Virus record (IMG/VR): IMGVR_UViG_3300023174_003074
Coordinates: 1 to 30,815 of that record
Origin: a virus
Strand: one strand, 5' to 3'
Length of the DNA stretch: 30,815 nt
Program-made: the position numbers and the translations under genes
The notes under the pieces: generated by a model
The model's database searches: none
Seen by the model: only the letters and a program-made list of their open reading frames with translations
Told to the model about the DNA's origin: nothing
Part shown: positions 1 to 8,700 of the stretch, one piece after another
How the letters are laid out: each line of letters starts with the position of its first letter
Position numbering within the stretch: position 1 is the stretch's first letter

Positions 1-3000
1 GGAATTGGAGATGCCAGCGTTATATCAACTGAATCAATATATTTAAAAAATAATCCAAAAACTAAAAAATATATCATGGTATATCAAAGATATTATGATG
101 CTGCTGGAAACAGTTTAAATAATTCTGGCGATGAAGCAACTATGATTGCAACATTTAAAAATGCAAATCTAACCAAGACAATGGAAAATGCATTAATTAG
201 AGCAGCAAAAGAATATAATAATTATATTAAATTGGTAAATGAAGATACTGTAGGTGGAACAAAAAATCCTATGGAACACATGGGAGATACTCCATTAATA
301 ATTTTTGATTATGAAACACCAATATATTCATCTATTCTTGGAGGATGGACAAATAAAACAACAGTAGATAATACCTGGGGAGTTGGTACTTGGGATTATG
401 CCATATCATTTGCTGCTGCAATGATTCCAAAGGCAAAAGAACTTGTAAATAATTCCACATTTAGAGCACAAAATAATATTCCAAATATATTTGTAAATGC
501 AAAATTTGCACATTATCAACTTCCATTTGCATCTGCAAATGTTACATTGAATGGTGGACCTTATCAATTACAGAATGAAGATGATCGTTTTTCTTATAGA
601 AAGAAAACAATCGCTGATAGTTGTTGGAGTAAAATAATAGAAACACAAGATTTCTTAGCACCAACAATATATTCGTATTATCCAATGCAAGATGATTTTG
701 GTGTAATTGATCCCGCAAATTGTAGTGGGTTTTTTACATACAAAAATACAAATCAATTTGATTTTAACAAACAACAAATATATGATAATGTTTTAGTTTG
801 TCTCGAATGGATGTCTAGAACTGGTATTGAAAAGGATATTTATCCTATGCTTGGATATTCTTATATTGGTGATGAGCAAGACTTTTTTAATAATAATTGT
901 AATAATTTAAAATTCAATTATATTGATACATCGAAAGAATTTTGGGGATCTAGGCAATTAACATTAGCAGATACAAAGACTTCGATGGAACTTGCTTTAC
1001 AAGCAGGAAAGCAAAGAATAAAAGGATTCCTATATTGGAATATGGGATATTTTTCTTTCTTGTCTAATAATATTACTTCTTGCAATTTACCAGATCTTTA
1101 TAAAGCAAGAGCAATCTACTCACGCGATATTAAAACAGACGGTCTTGGTTATATTGAAAATGATTCATTTTGGCCATCAAGAACATGTACTGATCAATTT
1201 AGTATTACATATGTTACACAAAGTCAATCTAATTATATTGAAGTCCATATTATAACTCCTCCATCTCTGAATGGAAAAACTATAGAAATTTATAGAAAGA
1301 CAACTGATACAGGAAGTAATTACAGTAAAATAGGAACAATAGTTGTTGATAGTTTATTGTCACTATACACAGACACGACTGTATTATTGACTTCAAAAAC
1401 TTATCAGTATAAAGCAGTTGTTGCAGGAACAACAACCTCAACAAATGAAATTCTTGGTAAATTTGTTAATCTCTCAACAGACGCATACTGGAAGAGAGGA
1501 GATGATGGTGATGATGTAACATGGGTAGATGGTAAACTAACTACAATAATTAATACATCTGATACAAATCTTGCTACAAAATATACAAATGAATCGGCAG
1601 AAAAAAGATTATATGTAAGAGATTATGATAGAACTATATTTGCATTTATACAAAGATGGTTTAGAAGTGATAGATCCGATGATCGTTATTATACACAAGC
1701 AATTAGAATGTTGGAAATCTCTTTAAGTAATTTTATAAACACTTCACCTACAAATTTAGCAAATTTTGTTACACTAAATGGAAGTATAGATTCTATAAAT
1801 CTTGATTTAAGAGATGCTTGTTTACATTTTGCTCAATTAGGATTCTTAACAGAAAATACTTCTTATATTAATAAAGCAAATACTCTATTAAATACATTTG
1901 CAGATAAAATACCAAGTTGGAAAATTTGGAACCCATATTACGAATCAAATTATGCAAATAGAACAGCAAAAAGTGCAAGTGATCCAATAACATTTCAAGA
2001 TGAATCTGCTTCTGGTATATGGGGAGATTGGATATATTTTGATCTTGTAATGGGAACACCTTTATTGGAAGCATGGGCACTAATAAGAAACAATCCAAAT
2101 ATAACAGTGACAGAAACTAAAATGAAAACTTTATTTGATTATTTCTTAAACATTTATACATTGAGAGCGTCACAAACAACACCATATGTTATGAATGGTC
2201 AACCAGATTATACTAATATGGATAGTTTTCAAATAAGAGGTGAAATAGATTTTGGTCTTTTAATTCCAGATCCAGAAATATTACACAAAGGCATAACTCA
2301 TTTAAATAATTTATATAAAATAAGATTTGCTCCAGATGGTTGCTGGAATGAAGTTTCGCCCGCTTATCATTCAGATTTGCAAAGAGGATTAAATAACTTA
2401 ATGAAAGATTTCCCATCAGTATATACTGATCCTATTGGATTTACAAGTACAGATGGAACAAGATATGACAGTTTAGATCCACTATCAAGATTCAGAACAC
2501 AAAGAGAAAGAGCAGATTATTTCATTCAATACATGAAATATCCAAACGATCTACCAATAGCGATTGGTGATACTAATTATAATTCATATCTAACAACAGA
2601 TTTTAGATACAGTAAACAACCACCAAGAGTAATTCCTGCTTCTTCCAATCTATTTGGTGCTAGTGGTATAGCAACTTTAACCAGTGGAACAGCTGGAAAT
2701 GAAACTATGGTTACTTTGAATTATGGTGCTTTCAATACACACAAACATAGAGATAAATTAAATTTAAATGTTTTCTGTAAAGGTCAAGAAGTTATAAGTG
2801 AAACTGAATATCAACCAGTTAGTGGTGATACTTTATCTTCTAGAGGATGGCATTCTTCTACTCCCGGACATGTTACAGTTACTGTCAATGAACAAAATCA
2901 AGATCCGGGTACAAATAGAAGATACAAAACAACAAATCCACTATTAGATCCTGTTACTGGAATTCCTGATTGGGGATACAGATGGAATTCTAGTTCATCC

Positions 3001-5700
3001 ACCGATTATGGTAAACTTAGATTATTCAATACAGATTTTAGTAAAGTTAAGGTTATGGAAGTAGATGCAGAAAAATCATATAATTCTGCAATTCCTAGTA
3101 CAACAAAATATAGAAGAACTGTTGCTCTTGTGGATATAGACAATGGTGATAATTATATTGTTGACATATTTAGAATAGTTGGAGGTGTAACACATGATTA
3201 TATGTTGCATAGTTGTTTACACTCCGACCATACAGTAACTTTAACCGGAATAAGTCCAACAACAACATCTGGAACATTATATACTGGAGGCTGGTCTTCT
3301 GGTGGTACGGATTATACAAAATGGGGATTAGATAAATTACAAAAAATTACAACTGCAACAACAAATAGTAATTGGAGTGCTGAATTTATACCAGTAACTG
3401 AAACAAATTGGAAATTAAACACATATATGTTGGGTTCTTCTGGAACTAATATTATTAATTGTAGTGGTCCAGCAATGAGAATTCCAAACAAAACTTTACC
3501 ATTTATATGCGTTAGAAGAACTGGATCACAACCAACAACAAGCACATATGTTGCTGTTCATCATGTAACTACAAAAACAGGAACTTCTAGAATAAGTAAT
3601 ATTGAGTCATTGTCTAGTACAAACAGTAATGTAATTGCATTTAAAGTAACATTTACAAATGGCAGATCTGATATAATTATTTCTGGTGAATCACCAACAA
3701 GTTCTGCAACTATTGATGGCAGAATTGCATTCACTGGTGCATTTGCACATATAGCAGAAAATACATCACAAAATGGTAGTAATCAATGGGCATATTTAGT
3801 TGATGGCAGTCAACTCAATATAAGTACTTATTCATTGAGTATACTTGGAAATGTATCATACTCTGGTCAAATAACTTCAATTCAACGAAAAGAGCAGGGA
3901 AATACTTATAATAAATTTATTACAAATGTTTCCATACCAGCATCTTCAAATCTTTCTAACTATACATTATTAGTAGATCCCGCCTCATTGCAGAGATGGT
4001 CATACAATATTAATTCTACTTCAAATACAGAAATAATAACACTAAATGAACCTGGATTGACTATTAGTGGAAGTACTGTAAAACAGGAATATTTCCCAAA
4101 TTGGGGAGATACAGGAACTGTTCAATTTAGAATACCGGGGTCTGCGTTAATGTTAAAAAACGATATAGATGGAATATGGGGGTTCACACAAACAGGAAGT
4201 GCCGTAGGAACTGCTCCATCATCAACAATACCTAAATTTGTTACCAAAACTGATAGTTCGTCAAGATCATATTATGAAATTGATGGAATACTTAATCCTT
4301 TGAGTATATCATCTAGTCCAAATAATTTTGGTTGTTTTGTATCACAAAATGGAAAGGTATATTGTTTTGGAACTAATACTGATGGTCAATGCACAATCCC
4401 ATCTGATGTTGGAACAATAAAACAAATATCATGCGGATATGCACATACACTTGCGTTAAGACAAGATGGTACAATGATTGCTTGGGGAAGTAATGGATCA
4501 AAACAAGGAAGATCAGGAACACAAGCAATACAAGCACAAATAACCGCAGCTGGTAGATATGTTACAAAAATATCAGCAGGAGCAGAGCATAATCTTGCAC
4601 TTTTGGACAATAGTGATGTTGTTGCTTGGGGCAAAAATGAATCAGCTCAATTAAGCGATCCAGACACATATTGGACAGAAATAGGACAATTTGGAACAAC
4701 TTGGCCAGGTGGTTATAATACACAAAGTTCAGAAACATATAAATACTATCAAGACAAATCCACACGATGGGGAAATGGTGAAATTAGACAATATCGTTGT
4801 GGCTATTATGCAGATGCCAACAGATATACAGGTTGTGAATCACCAAACGCATCTGCACTAGCACAGCACAAACTTTATAGTAATGTGAATGGATCTGGAG
4901 GAAATCCAATTCCACCTAGTACATATTTAAGTGCAAGTTATTCCACTGGTTGGACACCACATACTGGTGCTCCTTATGATTATCAATTCTCCAGATCAAC
5001 AACTGGTGATAGTACTAGCGTAAATTATAGTGGTGGCGGTTGGACTAGAAACACAATATCAACATCTGCATTTGGTGTATCGAATAAAAAATATAAAGAT
5101 ATTTCTGCAGGAAGAACTCATAATATATTATTGACTACAGATAACAAGATAGAGACATGGGGGGATAATTATTATTATCAAATTACTGGAACAGGACCAT
5201 TTGCAGCAGATAACAGAATTGGATTTGGTATAAGAACGGATGATTCAACAAAATATAATTACACAAATAATAGTTATTCTGTCGTAAAATCAATGAAGAC
5301 AACTTCAAATTCTGTAAGTAAGATTGCAGCATCATATTATACAAATATGGTAATTAAATCTGATAATACACTATATTATTGGGCAAGAAATGACATGGAT
5401 CAAAGCCAAGTATCCAATCTAACTCTACCGGGAGCAGAAATACCAACATTTATAAATGGTGCATATGAACATACAATGGTAATTGGTAATGCAGGTACTT
5501 TAAAAACAACAGGTAAATGGATAGATGCTCCATATACAGCAGTATCATTATTTGTTATTTCTATTCCTGCAACTACATTTAAATGGGCAGGTGGGGCAAG
5601 AAACTGGACAATGGCAGTTACATCGTCCAATAAAATAGTATTATGGGGAACCACAAAGGGACTCACAGAAATTGGAACATATACAATAACAACTATATAA
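1..5700 (+). CDS. Giant fibre/depolymerase-like protein: probable heparinase II/III-type lyase plus RCC1-like propeller (5' end outside window)
   Basis: The frame is open to the left edge (the codons from base 1 read GIGDASVIST...), so the gene starts outside and over 1,890 residues are visible. Domains in order: an N-terminal region to about 1150 that looks like a glycoside-hydrolase-type barrel (weak); a fibronectin-III-like beta domain about 1219-1430; a helical stretch about 1600-2570 containing DGCWNEVSPAYH with Tyr-His codons at 2365 and 2368; a beta-rich part with THKHRDKLNLNVF (His codons at 2740 and 2746). The last two signatures resemble the catalytic Tyr and the conserved His-x-His of heparinase II/III and alginate lyases. 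From about 4320 to the end there are RCC1-like blades (ISCGYAHTLALRQDGTMIAWG, ISAGAEHNLALLDNSDVVAWG, ISAGRTHNILLTTDNKIETWG and others). The likely role is a virion fibre or depolymerase acting on host surface polysaccharide. Substrate is unknown; lyase assignment is by motif only. Confidence 0.8.
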   Translation, partial: GIGDASVISTESIYLKNNPKTKKYIMVYQRYYDAAGNSLNNSGDEATMIATFKNANLTKTMENALIRAAKEYNNYIKLVNEDTVGGTKNPMEHMGDTPLIIFDYETPIYSSILGGWTNKTTVDNTWGVGTWDYAISFAAAMIPKAKELVNNSTFRAQNNIPNIFVNAKFAHYQLPFASANVTLNGGPYQLQNEDDRFSYRKKTIADSCWSKIIETQDFLAPTIYSYYPMQDDFGVIDPANCSGFFTYKNTNQFDFNKQQIYDNVLVCLEWMSRTGIEKDIYPMLGYSYIGDEQDFFNNNCNNLKFNYIDTSKEFWGSRQLTLADTKTSMELALQAGKQRIKGFLYWNMGYFSFLSNNITSCNLPDLYKARAIYSRDIKTDGLGYIENDSFWPSRTCTDQFSITYVTQSQSNYIEVHIITPPSLNGKTIEIYRKTTDTGSNYSKIGTIVVDSLLSLYTDTTVLLTSKTYQYKAVVAGTTTSTNEILGKFVNLSTDAYWKRGDDGDDVTWVDGKLTTIINTSDTNLATKYTNESAEKRLYVRDYDRTIFAFIQRWFRSDRSDDRYYTQAIRMLEISLSNFINTSPTNLANFVTLNGSIDSINLDLRDACLHFAQLGFLTENTSYINKANTLLNTFADKIPSWKIWNPYYESNYANRTAKSASDPITFQDESASGIWGDWIYFDLVMGTPLLEAWALIRNNPNITVTETKMKTLFDYFLNIYTLRASQTTPYVMNGQPDYTNMDSFQIRGEIDFGLLIPDPEILHKGITHLNNLYKIRFAPDGCWNEVSPAYHSDLQRGLNNLMKDFPSVYTDPIGFTSTDGTRYDSLDPLSRFRTQRERADYFIQYMKYPNDLPIAIGDTNYNSYLTTDFRYSKQPPRVIPASSNLFGASGIATLTSGTAGNETMVTLNYGAFNTHKHRDKLNLNVFCKGQEVISETEYQPVSGDTLSSRGWHSSTPGHVTVTVNEQNQDPGTNRRYKTTNPLLDPVTGIPDWGYRWNSSSSTDYGKLRLFNTDFSKVKVMEVDAEKSYNSAIPSTTKYRRTVALVDIDNGDNYIVDIFRIVGGVTHDYMLHSCLHSDHTVTLTGISPTTTSGTLYTGGWSSGGTDYTKWGLDKLQKITTATTNSNWSAEFIPVTETNWKLNTYMLGSSGTNIINCSGPAMRIPNKTLPFICVRRTGSQPTTSTYVAVHHVTTKTGTSRISNIESLSSTNSNVIAFKVTFTNGRSDIIISGESPTSSATIDGRIAFTGAFAHIAENTSQNGSNQWAYLVDGSQLNISTYSLSILGNVSYSGQITSIQRKEQGNTYNKFITNVSIPASSNLSNYTLLVDPASLQRWSYNINSTSNTEIITLNEPGLTISGSTVKQEYFPNWGDTGTVQFRIPGSALMLKNDIDGIWGFTQTGSAVGTAPSSTIPKFVTKTDSSSRSYYEIDGILNPLSISSSPNNFGCFVSQNGKVYCFGTNTDGQCTIPSDVGTIKQISCGYAHTLALRQDGTMIAWGSNGSKQGRSGTQAIQAQITAAGRYVTKISAGAEHNLALLDNSDVVAWGKNESAQLSDPDTYWTEIGQFGTTWPGGYNTQSSETYKYYQDKSTRWGNGEIRQYRCGYYADANRYTGCESPNASALAQHKLYSNVNGSGGNPIPPSTYLSASYSTGWTPHTGAPYDYQFSRSTTGDSTSVNYSGGGWTRNTISTSAFGVSNKKYKDISAGRTHNILLTTDNKIETWGDNYYYQITGTGPFAADNRIGFGIRTDDSTKYNYTNNSYSVVKSMKTTSNSVSKIAASYYTNMVIKSDNTLYYWARNDMDQSQVSNLTLPGAEIPTFINGAYEHTMVIGNAGTLKTTGKWIDAPYTAVSLFVISIPATTFKWAGGARNWTMAVTSSNKIVLWGTTKGLTEIGTYTITTI
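4320..5697 (+). other. RCC1-like beta-propeller repeats at the C-terminus of the giant protein
   Basis: Successive blades share the RCC1 signature: a G-x-x-H/T-x-x-x-L segment, then D-x-x-x-x-x-W-G. Clear copies begin near 4327, 4430, 4567, 5097, 5320 and 5578. Between 4670 and 5090 an insert rich in Tyr, Ser, Gly and Asn breaks the series. RCC1-type propellers are protein-binding or ligand-binding scaffolds. At the end of a phage fibre one could present the receptor-binding surface, which is inference. Confidence 0.7.
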
Positions 5701-5710
5701 AGTATAAATC

Positions 5711-8700
5711 ATGTTAGAAGAAAATCTTAAAAAAATATATTATATACCAGTTCCTGTTCCTCCCACAAGTAAAACACAACAAGAGGGAGAACTTAACTTA
5801 TTTGATTTATTCACCAATCCAAATCCACAATCTCTTGTCGGACCAGATATTGGAGGAACAACTTTACCCCAAATTAAACAAAATACAATACAAGATCAAG
5901 AATTAGCATTAGATGATATAAGAACAAATACATTAAAGTCATTTATTTTTTCTTGTTCTGATGGTGATTGTCCAAGTGATTCAAATGGAGATGATCTTAA
6001 TTGTTGTTGGGCAAACAATACTTGTCAAGAAAACTATTGCTATAAAAATGACGCAGAATGTACTTGCAATAATCCGGATGGATCCTCTGGTGGAACTTGT
6101 AATGCGGATATAGATTGCTCAATTGGTTGTTTATGTAAACAATTTAAAACTCCGTGCACTGAATTTAGCGGTTGTATGTATCCAAAACGAGATTTAAAAC
6201 CCGGTTGGGGTAAATATGAATGTACTGATCCTCATGATGGGAGTGCTTTCTACCTATGTGATGCCCCATGTGGAAGAGCATCAGGATCATGTTCCGCATC
6301 ATTAGTGGTTTTAAATGATCCTGACAAAAAATATGGAATCAAAACATGCGATGTTGCGGGCAATTCATATCAATATGTTGAAACAATATATTGCCCAACT
6401 CTTAGAGATGAATATAAAAATTATTGGGCAACAAACTGTGGTGGCGGATTGAAATGGAAGACTGCAGTAGACCGCGATAACGGAATACAAAGGTGTGAAT
6501 GTAAAGATACAAGTTGTGTTGGTTATGATGCAACCGATTGTTGGGATTCGGGTAAAGATAATGAATCACTAATTATGAATATAATCGGTCTTTCACTTGC
6601 ATGTAGTCAACAACCAACTTCTCTTTGTGGTGACAGACAGATAGGTAAAATTGAAGATTGCGAGAATATTATATTTTATCGAGATGAACAAGTAAAAGAC
6701 TGTTCAGAGTTAACATGTGCTGATCTAGATGCTGGTTTGGGTAAATATTGTGTATTATCAAATTGTACTCAATGTTGTGGTACTTGCGGAACACCTTGTT
6801 CGGATGATCCTACTACATGTTGCAAAACATGTGGTTCTGAATGTAATACTGCAAATGATTGTACAAAATATTCACAATGTCTTGCAAAAACTGGAAATTA
6901 TGCGCCAGGTGGAACATGTGAAAGATGCCCATGTACCGATCCATGTGGTTCAAATTGTGAAACTTCAACAAAGTCTCAATATGATAATTGCATATTAAAT
7001 TGTCAAAATAGTTGTTGCTGTACTAATCCATGTGTAGGTGCACCAACAGATTATTGGACATGTATGGCATCTTCATTTGGTAGTAAGGGATGCTGTAATA
7101 AAAATTGTGATAGGGATTGTGGTGGTCTTATAAACTCTTGTAGTTCTGCAAATGCAAATTGCAAAAAGAAAATCAGCGAAGGTGGTTGTTGTAAATGTGC
7201 AGAAGATATTTGTGCAACATCTACAAAAAATGATTATGAAAATTGTTTATTAAATGTTGGCGCATGTGATGGTTGTTGTACAGATCCATGCATTGGTGCA
7301 CCAAGTAACTATTTTGATTGTATTGTATCACCATATGCTGCTAAGGGATGTTGTTCTCCTTTTAGTTGCTTGGATTGTGGTTCAAGTCCATGTACAGACT
7401 CCCATTCGCAATGTAATACATCTACAGATTCTGGTGGATGTTGTGTATGTAAGAATACTGCATGTAAATCAACAACAAATATAGAATATAATAATTGTAA
7501 GAAAAATGCAGATTGTATAGCAAGTGGTTGTTGTACAGATCCATGTATTGGTGCACCAAGTAACTATTTTGATTGTATTGTATCATCATATGCTGCTAAG
7601 GGATGCTGTTCCTTTAGTTGTTCTGATTGTGGTTCAAGTCCATGTACAGACTCCCATTCGCAATGTAATACATCAAAGGAATCTGGTGGATGTTGTGTAT
7701 GTAAGAATTCTACTTGTGCAACATCTACAAAAGATGATTATGAAAATAAATGTAAGAAAAATGCAGATTGTATAGCAAGTGGTTGTTGTACAGATCCATG
7801 TATTGGTGCACCAAGTAACTATTTTGATTGTATTGTATCACCATATCTCGCAAAAGGTTGCTGTTCCTTTAGTTGTTCTGATTGTGGTTCAAGTCCATGT
7901 ACAGACTCCCATTCGCAATGTAATACATCAAAGGAATCTGGTGGATGTTGTGTATGTAAAGATAGTGCATGTAAAACCAATACAGTTATAGATTATAATA
8001 CTTGTATAAACACAAAGAAATGTTCAGATAACAGTTGTTGTATAGATCCATGCATAATAAATGGCACTCTTGTATCAGACCTGATAACATCTATAACTCT
8101 ATATGATCAATGTGTTGCAAAAACAGGAATCTTTAGTGGATTAAAAGATAATACTTGCTGTGGATCGTTTAAATGTTCATATTGCGTAGATGCATGTACA
8201 AATTCAGATATAAGATGCAAAAATCCATCTGGTGGTTCTGATTGTTGTGAATGTAATAATACTGAATGTAAAACGAATACTGTGAGTGATTATGCAAATT
8301 GTTTAGAACAAAATAAACAAAATAAATGTTTATCGTGTTGTTCTAATCCGTGTACAGGAATACCAGAAATAACAACTGTAGAAGAATGGAGAGCATGTAA
8401 AGCATCGGAAACAGGGACTGTAAATAAATACACACCTTATACAAGTAAAGGATGTTCATGTGGAGAGTTCTCATGCACACTATGTAAACCATCTGCATGT
8501 TCAAACATGGATATATTATGTCAGGCAACAAATTGTTGTGTATGCAACAATATTGCATGTAAATCAACAACAAATACAGAATATAATAATTGTAAATTAA
8601 ATACTGCATGTCGTGATGCTGGTTGTTGTATAGATCCATGCATTGGTGCACCAAGTAACTACTTTGATTGTATAGTATCACCATATGCTGCTAAGGGATG

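Noticed and set aside
4738-4745. An exact TATAAATA box inside the giant fibre gene
   Set aside because: It is in-frame coding (Tyr-Lys-Tyr), nearly 1 kb from the next gene start, with no ribosome site nearby. Most likely chance in AT-rich DNA.
5703-5710. TATAAATC directly before the 5711 start, as a late promoter
   Set aside because: It is a mismatch to the consensus, and the predicted transcript start would lie inside the gene after the ATG.
7254-7991. Plus-strand open frames with Val/His-rich products inside the cysteine repeat region
   Set aside because: They are out-of-frame shadows caused by the tandem repeats and TGT-rich codons; composition is not protein-like and there are no ribosome sites.
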